The notes beneath the pieces were generated by a model. That model searched no databases. It saw only the letters and a program-made list of their open reading frames with translations, and was not told the origin of the DNA. From positions 121,194 to 185,193 of the forward strand of contig JACOSY010000023.1 in NCBI GenBank assembly GCA_016178595.1: 64,000 bases of DNA, given 5' to 3'. Made by a program: the position numbers and the translations under genes. Numbering within the stretch: the stretch's first letter is position 1; each line of letters opens with the position of its first letter. Source of the DNA: Ignavibacteria bacterium. Lineage in GTDB: Bacteria > Bacteroidota > Ignavibacteria > UBA10030 > SZUA-254. Below, piece by piece: positions 41,607 to 50,997 of this stretch.

Positions 41607-42720
41607 GCTTTCCTCCCATGCCGAAGGAAAGAGATCTCTGGGTGAGGAGCCGGACGCAGGAATCAAAAACACGGTCGACGGAGAGGTACTGCATGCAATT
41701 GTTCGGACAGGTCGGCGAATAAAAACAGGCACAGTCAAAATCCGGCTCAAGAATCTCGCCGCGGCCGTAAAGCTCAAATTCGTGCTTGTTGAAGATGTTA
41801 TTGAATAACACCAGCTTTTTCTTCATGCCGATCGCGATGTGCATTCCCATCGTGACAGCAGTAACGATGAGATCGCACTGATTGACTTCGCTCATGAACG
41901 TTGTCAGCGGGAAATGCCCGCGATACAGCGCTCCGCTCAACTTCGCCAGCCGCCGGTTCTTGGCGTGCTCTTGCTCTCCGCCGAGAAGGAGTGGAACGTA
42001 GCCTGCCTTCTTCAGCCTTCTTGCGAGCGACACCCAAAATGTATCGGGCCAGAGGCGCGAGGTCCATCGGCCACCGCAGCCCGTATTCAGTCCCACAATC
42101 GATTTCTGTTTCGGAAGTTTCCATGCATGGCTCTCCACGTCCGGCATGATATATTCTTCGCCGGAGAACGTGAATCCGCATATCTCAAAGATCTCTTGCT
42201 GGTAGCTCTTCGTGTTTGTCTTGCTCAGATCGTCGAAGACACCGGTGAGGTACTTGTGCTCGGCTGCTCGATCAAGAGGCATGCACTTCCCATCGCGGAG
42301 TGTGAAGCCTTTCTTTATTTTCCCCGAGAGTTGCGCGCAGAGAGCAGCTGCTTCTCTATCCTTGTCGAGGCTATAAATTGTATCGAACTCCGTGGTGTGC
42401 AACGTGACAACACTCTGTGGTGTGAAGGGAAGGATTACGTCGACGTTTTTCGGAACGATGTCGGGCGTATTCGTTATCCACCAGATTTCCGCTTGTGGCT
42501 CGACCTCCTTCAGTTTATGCAGAAGAGGAGTCGTACGAATGACGTCTCCGAATGCGCCGAGTTTGATAATGAGAATTCTCTTCGAGACACGATCGTAGTA
42601 TCGGCAATCTCGTCCCTGTTCATCGACGCAATGAACGCCGTGTTGCTTGTGAGGTTTGCAGGGAATATCGCCGCAGAAGTGACGGCAATCGTATTTTAGA
42701 TCTTTGACTGTCAACTTCAT
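41593..42720 (-). CDS. Glycosyltransferase family 9 (heptosyltransferase-like) with N- and C-terminal Cys clusters
   Basis: 'RILIIKLGAFGDVIRTTPLLHKLKEVEPQAEIWWIT', 'VGLNTGCGGRWTSRLWP'; 'CRHFCGDIPCKPHKQHGVHCVDEQGRDC' and 'CACFYSPTCPNNC'. Confidence 0.9.
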   Translation of the reverse strand: MKLTVKDLKYDCRHFCGDIPCKPHKQHGVHCVDEQGRDCRYYDRVSKRILIIKLGAFGDVIRTTPLLHKLKEVEPQAEIWWITNTPDIVPKNVDVILPFTPQSVVTLHTTEFDTIYSLDKDREAAALCAQLSGKIKKGFTLRDGKCMPLDRAAEHKYLTGVFDDLSKTNTKSYQQEIFEICGFTFSGEEYIMPDVESHAWKLPKQKSIVGLNTGCGGRWTSRLWPDTFWVSLARRLKKAGYVPLLLGGEQEHAKNRRLAKLSGALYRGHFPLTTFMSEVNQCDLIVTAVTMGMHIAIGMKKKLVLFNNIFNKHEFELYGRGEILEPDFDCACFYSPTCPNNCMQYLSVDRVFDSCVRLLTQRSLSFGMGGKRARK

Positions 42721-42813
42721 CCAATACTCTTTCCTGCCGCGCGTGAGAACACATCAAGAATCGAATGGCTGATTGTGCAGGCGATGCACTGGCATTGAAC
42801 CTCGTGCCTGAGG

Positions 42814-44013
42814 CTATTTCCAAATCTCTCGGATGGAATATTCCTTTTCACCTACTTGGCGGGTCTTCGTAATCATCTCACCTAAAAGTCCGACTGACAC
42901 GAACTGAACACCGACAATAATAAGCAATATGCCACCTATAAACAGCGGTCTATTACTCAAAGACATCCCCTCCGTAAACTTGAGAACCGCGAGGTATAGA
43001 TCGATCCCGAAACCGGCAAGGATAAATGCCTGACCCCAGAATCCAAACAGATGGAGCGGTCGCTGCATGTAGCGCGTCGTAAAGAGAACTGTCAGAAGGT
43101 CGAGGAATCCTTTCCAGAATCGTCCGATGCCAAACTTGGTTTTTCCGTATTTTCGGGGATGGTGCTGTACAACTATTTCGCCGATCTTGAACCCCTGCCA
43201 GTGCGCAAGAACCGGGATATAGCGATGAAGCTCACCGTACAGCCTTACTTCCTTCACCACTTCTTTCCTGTAGCCCTTGAGTCCACAGTTAAAATCATGA
43301 ATGCGGATGCCGGTGAGCAGCGATGTAACAAAATTGAAGAAGCGTGACGGAATGGTTTTCGTAATGGGATCGCGGCGCTTCTTCTTCCATCCCGAGACGA
43401 GATCGAATCCTTTTTTCAGCTCATTGATGAGGCTCGGAATTTCACTTGGATCATCCTGCAGGTCTGCATCCATTGTGATAACGAAACTACCTTCTGCTTG
43501 CTGGAAGCCGACCGAGAGAGCGGCCGACTTGCCGTAGTTCCGTCGAAAACGTATGATCTTAACGCGTCGATCGCGATTTCGCAATTCATGAAGGACGCGC
43601 ATGGAGCCATCCGTACTGCCATCATCAATGAAAATAATCTCATAGCGCCCCATCCGCCCGACTGCATTTCTAATTCGATCATACAATTCGCGGAGTGATT
43701 GCTCCTCGTTGTAGAGTGGAATGACAATCGAGAGTTCTTTTGCACCGCCGCTTTCATGATGACTTTCCCGGCGATCGCCACGCTGGCCTGGCCGTTGCGA
43801 CGGCTGTTGACGCTGACGCCGATCTCTTCCCTGCTGCGGACGACGTTGTTCTCGTTGTTCCGGCGGTCGCTCGGGCTGCGCCGGCTTCGACTCAGGGGCT
43901 TGTACGTCTGCTTGCTGGTTCCGAGGGGAAGATTCAGCGGGCTGGGATTGTTGGATTGACTGTTCGACCTCCTGCGGAGGCTGGCTATCTCGTTCTGTGT
44001 TTTGTTCCGTCAT
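42814..44013 (-). CDS. Glycosyltransferase family 2 with disordered Q/P/R-rich N-terminal extension and C-terminal TM helices
   Basis: 'KELSIVIPLYNEEQSLRELYDRI', 'YEIIFIDDGSTDGSMRVL', 'VITMDADLQDDPSEIPSLI'; first about 90 aa low complexity. Confidence 0.94.
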   Translation of the reverse strand: MTEQNTERDSQPPQEVEQSIQQSQPAESSPRNQQADVQAPESKPAQPERPPEQREQRRPQQGRDRRQRQQPSQRPGQRGDRRESHHESGGAKELSIVIPLYNEEQSLRELYDRIRNAVGRMGRYEIIFIDDGSTDGSMRVLHELRNRDRRVKIIRFRRNYGKSAALSVGFQQAEGSFVITMDADLQDDPSEIPSLINELKKGFDLVSGWKKKRRDPITKTIPSRFFNFVTSLLTGIRIHDFNCGLKGYRKEVVKEVRLYGELHRYIPVLAHWQGFKIGEIVVQHHPRKYGKTKFGIGRFWKGFLDLLTVLFTTRYMQRPLHLFGFWGQAFILAGFGIDLYLAVLKFTEGMSLSNRPLFIGGILLIIVGVQFVSVGLLGEMITKTRQVGEKEYSIREIWK

Positions 44014-44101
44014 TCACATCTCATGTTTTTCATGTCAAAAATACAATTTTTTTCATTAGAATCAAAGAGTCGCTTGCTTTGTCATGCTCGGCTGGAAACG
44101 C

Positions 44102-45292
44102 TCATTTGCGTTCCACGGCGCGAAGAACTCTCATGAAGTTGCCGCCAAGAATTTTACGCACGTCGCTTTCCGAGTAGCCACGCTTCAGAAGTTCGCGGGT
44201 AATATTGGGAAGATATGTGACATCGTCCATCTCTTTTGGCGCAACGGCGATCCCATTGAAATCGGATCCGATACCGACGTGATCCGCCCCCACGAGCTTG
44301 GCAACATAATCGAAATGATCAATGAGAGTAGATAACGGCGGTCGTATCGCATCGAACTCCGACATCAATGCTTCTGTCGCATATTGATCTTTGATGAATT
44401 CGTCACCGCGAATAGTGTTCCGAATGGAATCGAGACGGGGCTGCAGTCGTTCAAGAAGTTTGTTTTCCTTTCGAGCGTAGGTACTGTCGATAAAGGGTGG
44501 GTTAAAGTTGATACAGACGACGCCCCCGTTCTTTGCGATCGTTCTTAACTGTTCGTCCTTCAAGTTCCGGCGATGATGACACAAAGCCCACACCGACGAG
44601 TGAGAAGCAATAACAGGCTTTCTCGTCACCTTCATAACATCCCAAAACGTTTGTTCGCCGACGTGAGAAATGTCAATCATCATTCCAAGCTCGTTCATCT
44701 TGCGAACTACTTTTTTTCCAAATGGAGTTAATCCTTTTCGTGGCAGGTGTTTCTCCTGATCTGTCTCGTCTTTTGCCGAAGTTGCCCAGTCGGTGCTGTT
44801 ATTCCACGTGAGCGTCATGTACCGGACACCACGCCGATAGAAGTGTTCGAGCTTCTTCAAATCGTTGTCGATAGGATGTCCACCTTCCATTCCCAGCATC
44901 GCGACGAATTTTCCTTCTCCGATAAGTTTCTCCACATCGCGGGAATTTGTGGCAAGTCCAACGTGCGTCGGATTACGAAGGACAAAACTCTCAATGGAAT
45001 CGATCTGCTCATCCGCCTGTTCGTAGTATGAACGGTACGTTTTCTCCGGCGGCACCCAAATAGAGAACATTTCAACATCAAGACCGCCATCCCGAAACCT
45101 GGGAAGATCAGAATGACCGTGAACCGTTCGGGAAGAGATATCGAGTCCATTCAGGATGTACTGGACGACATCATTGTGCGTATCGACTACCAGGGCATCG
45201 GAATGGAGCTTCCGGTAATTGGTGATGTCATGAAATGACCCCGCAAACGAGAACGCCGCGAGAAGGTAAACGATGCATCGTGATATCTTCAT
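44102..45292 (-). CDS. Membrane dipeptidase (M19/renal dipeptidase family)
   Basis: 'DALVVDTHNDVVQYILNGLD', 'FVAMLGMEGGHPIDNDLKKLEHFYRRGVRYMTLTWN', 'MMIDISHVGEQTFWDVMKVTRKPVIASHSS', 'VGIGSDFNG'. Confidence 0.95.
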   Translation of the reverse strand: MKISRCIVYLLAAFSFAGSFHDITNYRKLHSDALVVDTHNDVVQYILNGLDISSRTVHGHSDLPRFRDGGLDVEMFSIWVPPEKTYRSYYEQADEQIDSIESFVLRNPTHVGLATNSRDVEKLIGEGKFVAMLGMEGGHPIDNDLKKLEHFYRRGVRYMTLTWNNSTDWATSAKDETDQEKHLPRKGLTPFGKKVVRKMNELGMMIDISHVGEQTFWDVMKVTRKPVIASHSSVWALCHHRRNLKDEQLRTIAKNGGVVCINFNPPFIDSTYARKENKLLERLQPRLDSIRNTIRGDEFIKDQYATEALMSEFDAIRPPLSTLIDHFDYVAKLVGADHVGIGSDFNGIAVAPKEMDDVTYLPNITRELLKRGYSESDVRKILGGNFMRVLRAVERK

Positions 45293-45392
45293 AGATCCAC
45301 GTTCGGATCGAAATGTAAGAGCAAAGGAATTTTCCCGACCGCCTGGAATAGCTTAACAATAGCGGCTGGAAATTGCAATGTCAAGAAAGCAA

Positions 45393-45432
45393 GAGACTCC
45401 TCGCCCGCCTGTTGTGGCAAGGCGGGAGTCTC
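45393..45432 (-). terminator. Stem-loop, probable terminator downstream of the histone-like gene
   Basis: GAGACTC-(CTCG)-CCCGCC ... GGCGGG-AGTCTC inverted repeat with a small bulge, 22 nt past the stop at 45454. Confidence 0.6.
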
Positions 45433-45453
45433 GTTGAACTTGGGATAGTACTC

Positions 45454-45660
45454 TTACCCTTCGGCTGTTCCGCCGTCGGCTTCTTTTGATGTGGCTTTGA
45501 TTTCCTGAACTTCTTTACGGATTTCCTGCGCCTTCCGACGCAGTTCGTTCATGTGTTTGCGGACGCGTGTACCTGCCGACTTATTGCCTTTCTCGTAGAA
45601 CTTAATGAAGTCCTTCTCGAAATTGCCTAACAAGTCGCGGAGTTCGGTGAATCTGCTCAT
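45454..45660 (-). CDS. Histone H1-like (Hc1 family) small protein
   Basis: MSRFTELRDLLGNFEKDFIKFYEKGNKSAGTRVRKHMNELRRKAQEIRKEVQEIKA matches the Bacteroidota H1-like pattern (FYxKGNKxAGTRxRK). Confidence 0.8.
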   Translation of the reverse strand: MSRFTELRDLLGNFEKDFIKFYEKGNKSAGTRVRKHMNELRRKAQEIRKEVQEIKATSKEADGGTAEG

Positions 45661-45709
45661 GAGTAACCCTCCATATGGTGAATGAAGTTTTTCCCCGAAG
45701 GGAAATGGT

Positions 45710-46831
45710 TTATTGACTCTTCGTTTTACTCTTTTTCTTTTTGGCTTTCATATACTCGTTGTATAAACCGCCAATAAGCGCCTCGCGTCGGTCGTATAAT
45801 CGCTTCAACGGTCTGGGCTTTGCCTTGGCAAGCACATAGGATGTAAGAAGCGGGAGTGCAATTGTTGAATCGACATAAGCAACAACAGCATCCGGTAATC
45901 GATCGGGATCAACCTTGCCCCACGTCACTGCTTCACCAGGCGTTGCACCGGAAAGTCCCCCCGTATCGGGGCGGGCATCTGTTACCTGGAGAAAATAGTC
46001 GTGCCCCTTTTCGTTTATCCCCAGTACTTCCTGGATTTGCGGTTCGGTCTGAAGGACGAAGTTTTTCGGCGATCCGCCACCGAGAATCAGGACTCCGCTT
46101 TTGCCCCCTCTCCGTTTTGCATCCAGAACAATTGCAGCCGTTTCGTTTACATCCAACAAGACGTCAATGCGCACCAAGCAACCATCAAGGGCAGCTTCGG
46201 CAATGTTCATACCGATTGAACTATCTCCTGGTGACGATGTGTAGATAGGCACACCGCATCTGTATGCAGTGGCAAGAACACTGCTATGCCTTATACCCAG
46301 GACTCTCTCGCGTTCCGCGACATATTTACCTAGCCGGTAATGCAATTCGGCAGTACCCAAGTCAGTTTGGAATTCGGGTAGACGGAGGAGTTTCTTAAAG
46401 AACGTATCGGTCGAAAGCAGCACATCGTAATCGAAAACGATATCGTAAATCCGGATGATCCCCTGTTGCCGAAGGAGTCTGTCATCGGCGAAGGGAGATC
46501 CGCGATGGAGCGAGTGACCGATCGCGAAATGAGTGTCGTGGTACAGATTGGCGCCAGTACTGACGATCCAATCGACAAATCCTGCTTTAATGAGGGGGAC
46601 TATGCACGACCCACCTAAGCCTGCCGGTGTCAGTGCGCCTGTTATGCTCATACCTACTGTTGTATCTCTCGAAAGCATTTTTTTCGTAAGGAGTTGAGCG
46701 GCTTCACGTAAACGACCTGCATTATACGCTTGGAAATATTCATCGACGAGTTGAGTGATCGAAATACTCCTCGGTATCGGTTTTGGAACGATTTTACTGC
46801 CTTTGAGAAACCGCCGTTTATCGTGCTTCAT
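45710..46831 (-). CDS. Deoxyhypusine synthase-like protein
   Basis: '[46 protein letters not shown]', '[21 protein letters not shown]', '[16 protein letters not shown]'. Start moved to [13 protein letters not shown]. Confidence 0.92.
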   Translation of the reverse strand: MKHDKRRFLKGSKIVPKPIPRSISITQLVDEYFQAYNAGRLREAAQLLTKKMLSRDTTVGMSITGALTPAGLGGSCIVPLIKAGFVDWIVSTGANLYHDTHFAIGHSLHRGSPFADDRLLRQQGIIRIYDIVFDYDVLLSTDTFFKKLLRLPEFQTDLGTAELHYRLGKYVAERERVLGIRHSSVLATAYRCGVPIYTSSPGDSSIGMNIAEAALDGCLVRIDVLLDVNETAAIVLDAKRRGGKSGVLILGGGSPKNFVLQTEPQIQEVLGINEKGHDYFLQVTDARPDTGGLSGATPGEAVTWGKVDPDRLPDAVVAYVDSTIALPLLTSYVLAKAKPRPLKRLYDRREALIGGLYNEYMKAKKKKSKTKSQ

Positions 46832-46928
46832 TTCAAGTTTGGAAGTAGCGAAAATAGCATAAATATTATGGGAGATAATATTCAAAAAATCTTCAAATTA
46901 AGCAAGAAAAATCTTTGAAATCTGCACG

Positions 46929-46950
46929 TTTTTGAGGAAGCCTCAAAAAA
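46929..46950. terminator. Bidirectional Rho-independent terminator
   Basis: TTTTTGAGG-AAG-CCTCAAAAAA. Confidence 0.8.
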
Positions 46951-46988
46951 TAAGCAAAAACAAGCTGGTTCTGCACATTTCCTTATCC

Positions 46989-47741
46989 TTACAGTACACT
47001 TCCTCCATTAACGTTGATAACCACACCGACAATATGGTCTGCTAAATTTGACGCGAGAAAGATGATTGGTCCAGCAATCTCTCTTGGAGATGCGACTCTT
47101 CCTCGTGGGATAGAACGGTTGATTTCTATACGATTGCCTGGCTTGTTATAGACATTTGAGATCATCTCGGTCTCGACCCATCCGGGCGCAACACAATTTA
47201 CCCAAATTCCCTTCTGGATAAGTTCTGGGCCAATGGATTTCGTGAATGCGATAATTCCTCCCTTCGAAGCTGCATAGTGCGAATGGAATGGCTCACCTCT
47301 CTGACCCGCAGTACTTGAAACATTAATAATTCGACCATACTTCTGCCTCTTCATGATCGGGACTATGACATTACACATGTTGAACGTGCCCGTCAGATTG
47401 ATATCAACAGTTTTCTGCCAGTCTGCATGAGACATTTTCCCTATTGTGCCTTCTTCCCAAATTCCTGCATTATTGACAAGAATATCAATACGACCATGCC
47501 TTTTGAGAACTTTAAACGCTAAACCCTGGCAATCGCTATACCGATCAACACGACAACGGAAGGCAGAAGCAAGGCGCCCGATCATTCTGATCTTATCCAC
47601 CACGCTTCTTGCCGCTGTGACATCGGTTGAATACGTTATCGCAACATTTGCGCCAGCCTCCGCAAGCATAACAGCAGTCGCGGCACCAATTCCACGCGAA
47701 CCACCCGTGACCAGAGCATACCGACCTGTGAGATTTATCAT
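46989..47741 (-). CDS. Short-chain dehydrogenase/reductase (FabG-like)
   Basis: 'ALVTGGSRGIGAATAVMLAEAGANVAITY', 'LVNNAGIWEEG', 'YAASKGGIIAFTKSI', 'NCVAPGWVETEM'. Confidence 0.94.
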   Translation of the reverse strand: MINLTGRYALVTGGSRGIGAATAVMLAEAGANVAITYSTDVTAARSVVDKIRMIGRLASAFRCRVDRYSDCQGLAFKVLKRHGRIDILVNNAGIWEEGTIGKMSHADWQKTVDINLTGTFNMCNVIVPIMKRQKYGRIINVSSTAGQRGEPFHSHYAASKGGIIAFTKSIGPELIQKGIWVNCVAPGWVETEMISNVYNKPGNRIEINRSIPRGRVASPREIAGPIIFLASNLADHIVGVVINVNGGSVL

Positions 47742-47861
47742 ACAAACTCCTGAGAAGGAAATGATACCGAATGGGTATCGGGCAATGTACTATCGACGGA
47801 GGATATTCACAAACGGTTGAGAGTGTAGATGAAGCTTGATTCTGAACTCTTGTTTCTTTAT

Positions 47862-47880
47862 ATTTAGACCAAGTCTAAAT
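47862..47880. promoter_or_regulatory. Fur-family operator (predicted)
   Basis: Perfect palindrome ATTTAGAC-CAA-GTCTAAAT, 16 bp upstream of the Fur-family gene start. Confidence 0.7.
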
Positions 47881-47896
47881 AGTATTCTTTACAACG

Positions 47897-48403
47897 TTGG
47901 ATATCACAGCCGTAAAAAATACCCTCACTCACTACCTTCGAGAAAAGAATCTCCGACCAACCAAGGAGCGTTACCTTCTCCTCGAGGAGATCATGCAAAC
48001 AAACGGTCACTTCGATGCCGATGAACTCTACGCATCCCTCGCCGCACGCGGCATGAAAGCCTCACGTGCAACCGTCTATAATACACTCGACCTTCTTGTC
48101 GGATGTGGGTTGATCTCCAAGTATCGGTTCGGTGAAAATCACTGCCGCTATGAGAAGGCATTTGGCCGACCCCGCCACGACCATCTCATCTGTCTTGCAT
48201 GTGGCGATATTCTCGAGTTTGTTCACGACAAACTTGACAAACTCCAGAAAGAGGTTAGCGAACAGAAGAAATTCAAGATACACAACTCGACGCTCCAAAT
48301 CTTCGGCATTTGTTCGAAATGTCAGAGCATGGCAAAAGATGTCCCTCGAAGTAATGCCCGCAAAAATGTTGACACTCAACAATCCAGAAGGAGGCGCTCA
48401 TGA
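47897..48403 (+). CDS. Fur family transcriptional regulator
   Basis: 'LREKNLRPTKERYLLLEEIMQTNGHFDADELYASLAARGMKASRATVYNTLDLLVGCGLI', 'HDHLICLACGDILEF', C-terminal CxxC 'GICSKC'. TTG start assumed. Confidence 0.94.
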   Translation: MDITAVKNTLTHYLREKNLRPTKERYLLLEEIMQTNGHFDADELYASLAARGMKASRATVYNTLDLLVGCGLISKYRFGENHCRYEKAFGRPRHDHLICLACGDILEFVHDKLDKLQKEVSEQKKFKIHNSTLQIFGICSKCQSMAKDVPRSNARKNVDTQQSRRRRS

Positions 48404-49686
48404 TCGAATCGCTGATCATTGCCTTGCGGGAAGGAATCGAAATTGCTCTCGTGATCGGCATTTTGATTGTGTACCTGAAAAAAGTTCAGCAAACACGGCT
48501 CATCCGATCAGTGTACATCGGACTCGTGCTCTCTCTTCTCGCGAGTATAGGAGGTGCAATCATCATTCAGCGGCTCTCTTTCGATCAGGAAAAGCTCGAA
48601 GGCTACATTATGCTGATTGCGGTAGTTTTTGTCATATCGATGATTGTATGGATGTGGGTAACGGCGAAAAAAATTCGGCTGGAAATTGAGAAGAAGGTCG
48701 GTTCCATCATTGAATCTCAAAGTTCCTGGCAAGCACACCTCAGCCTGATGTCCTTTACCTTCTTGATGATTGTCCGAGAGGGAATTGAAACCGTTATCTT
48801 TTTACAGGCAATTGCGTTCAGTACTGGCGCATGGTGGAGTATGTTCGGGACGATCATCGGCCTTGCCTGCGCAACAGTTTTCGCGCTGCTCTTCATTCGC
48901 GGAAGCGTTAGGATTGATATCGGCCGGTTCCTCAAAGTTACAGCACTCACGCTCTTGATCTTTACCTTCCAGCTTACCATCAACGCCATACACGAGTTCT
49001 ACGAACATGGTGTTTTGCCGGCAAGCCCAAAGATGATGGGAATCCTCGGCCCGATTGTACAGAACAACATTCTGTTCATCATCGCTATTGTCAGCATCCC
49101 TGCACTGATGCTTGTTATTCCCGGACAAAGAGCAAAACAAGGGACTGCTACATCGCAAGGGCAGCGTCGCTGGCAGTTGAGTGCAGGATTCGCATCGCTT
49201 GTCGTCATCCTCTTCCTGGGCGTTGGAGATATTTTCTCGTCCAACCAGGAAATGAACCTCTCGTCGCAATTACTCGTCGTTCCGGAGTCGGGCGTCCTTC
49301 GAATTTCTCTTGATCAGGTGAGTGATAACAATCTCCACCGTTATGCGATTCATGATGATAGCCTTGAGATCCGGTTCTTCGTCCTTCGGACAGGTTTGAG
49401 CACATTCGCTACTGCCTTCGATGCATGTTACGCATGTTACAGCTATGGAAAATATTATCTGAAGAACGGCCAGCTCATTTGCTCGCTCTGTGATGCACCC
49501 TCACCATTGAGGAAATTGAGTCCCGCCATGTTGGAAGATCAGCCTGATGAAAATAATAGCGGATCGATGGAAGGAAATGGCTGTGCACCAATCTACCTTC
49601 CCTCCCGAATTCATAACGGCAGCATCGAAGTGAAGTTGTCGGACTTGCGTCATCAGCGAAAATATTTTGAGATTAGTCGAGAGTAA
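48400..49686 (+). CDS. FTR1 family iron permease fused to DUF2318 (Cys-rich) domain
   Basis: Two REGIE motifs ('ALREGIEIALVIG', 'IVREGIETVIFLQA'); 7 TM segments; C-terminal 'FDACYACYSYGKYYLKNGQLICSLCDAP...GNGCAPIYLPSRIHNGSIEVKL'. Confidence 0.93.
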   Translation: MIESLIIALREGIEIALVIGILIVYLKKVQQTRLIRSVYIGLVLSLLASIGGAIIIQRLSFDQEKLEGYIMLIAVVFVISMIVWMWVTAKKIRLEIEKKVGSIIESQSSWQAHLSLMSFTFLMIVREGIETVIFLQAIAFSTGAWWSMFGTIIGLACATVFALLFIRGSVRIDIGRFLKVTALTLLIFTFQLTINAIHEFYEHGVLPASPKMMGILGPIVQNNILFIIAIVSIPALMLVIPGQRAKQGTATSQGQRRWQLSAGFASLVVILFLGVGDIFSSNQEMNLSSQLLVVPESGVLRISLDQVSDNNLHRYAIHDDSLEIRFFVLRTGLSTFATAFDACYACYSYGKYYLKNGQLICSLCDAPSPLRKLSPAMLEDQPDENNSGSMEGNGCAPIYLPSRIHNGSIEVKLSDLRHQRKYFEISRE

Positions 49687-49895
49687 AAACGAAAAAGCAT
49701 CATTGTTCTTCACGGCTTTTTTAAACACACCATCCGATCCACACGAGACAACGAATGCAATGATGTCCCTTTCGATGGATGTACAATGATAATGCTTTGT
49801 AAGATATCTCCTCGTCGTTGCTCTTCTGCACCGGTATAGACCATTCCCCCAACAACTTACCGTCAACATAAAATATCCTCACGGGAAGTATTCTT

Positions 49896-50993
49896 ATGTC
49901 GCTTCGAAACCATAGCCTCGCTCTAATACTTTCTCTCTTGTTAGTTACTTCATTACAAATGGAGGCTCAGGAATCGACTACGATTGGCGGTTACGGCGAG
50001 CTGCACTACAACGAGCCGGATGGCCCGGTGAAAGGCAAACTCGATTTCCATCGTTTTGTCCTGTACCTCGCGCATGGATTCAACGAAAATCTTTCTTTCA
50101 AATCGGAAATTGAAATCGAACACACGAAGCTTGAAGGCGGCAAAGGCGGTGAGCTCGCCATCGAGCAAGCATACCTCGACTGGCATTTCAATACATGGAT
50201 CGGCCTTCGCGCAGGCATTCTCCTTCCGCCTGTTGGCATCATCAATCAATTTCATGAGCCACCGACGTTCAACGGTGTTGAACGACCAGGCGTCGATCAT
50301 GACGTCATTCCGACAACGTGGCGCGAATCAGGTGCAGGCATCTACGGATCACCAACGGAAGGTGTAAACTACCAGTTATATGTGGTTGCCGGTTTATTAG
50401 CCGCAGAGTTTAACGGCGAGCAAGGCATTTACGATGGCAAGCAGGAAGCGTTTGAAAGCTCGCCAACGAATCCCTCATTCACTGGCCGCCTCGATTACGT
50501 TCCGGCGCCGGAACTACGGCTTGGCGGTTCGTTCTTCATTGGCAACACGACCGAAGGCGATTCTGCGGCAGGCAGCGGAACCTTGAGTCTTATTTCCGGC
50601 GACATTCAATATTCCTATCAACAGCTTTCGCTTCGAGCCGAGGGTGCATTCGAATCCATTAGCGATGCGCAGAAGATCAATGCGGTATTCGGTAACGGCG
50701 TTGCCGACCAGATTTATGGATTGTATGTCGAAGGTGCGTACAATGTGATGCCATGGCTTTGCAGTGAAACCAACCAGACATTGAGTCCCTTCGTTCGCTA
50801 CGAGAAGTACAACACGCAGGCAAAGGTTACCGGCTTCGCGGCAAATCCGGCGTATGATCGGAATGATATCACCATCGGTGCGACGTACAAGCCGACCTTC
50901 AACACTGCATTCAAGATCGATTACCAATTCTTCAATAATGCCGCCGATCTCAACACGAAGCAATTGAACCTTGGTATCGGCTACAATTTCTAA
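49896..50993 (+). CDS. Outer-membrane beta-barrel porin-like protein
   Basis: Signal peptide; 'IGGYGELHYNEPDGPVKGKLDFHRFVLYLAHGFNENLSFKSEIEIEH...', alternating beta pattern, terminal aromatic ('LGIGYNF'). Confidence 0.85.
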   Translation: MSLRNHSLALILSLLLVTSLQMEAQESTTIGGYGELHYNEPDGPVKGKLDFHRFVLYLAHGFNENLSFKSEIEIEHTKLEGGKGGELAIEQAYLDWHFNTWIGLRAGILLPPVGIINQFHEPPTFNGVERPGVDHDVIPTTWRESGAGIYGSPTEGVNYQLYVVAGLLAAEFNGEQGIYDGKQEAFESSPTNPSFTGRLDYVPAPELRLGGSFFIGNTTEGDSAAGSGTLSLISGDIQYSYQQLSLRAEGAFESISDAQKINAVFGNGVADQIYGLYVEGAYNVMPWLCSETNQTLSPFVRYEKYNTQAKVTGFAANPAYDRNDITIGATYKPTFNTAFKIDYQFFNNAADLNTKQLNLGIGYNF

Positions 50994-50997
50994 TTGT

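Noticed and set aside
41839-42699. 286-aa plus-strand ORF opposite the GT9 gene
   Set aside because: Antisense shadow ORF with no domain signal.
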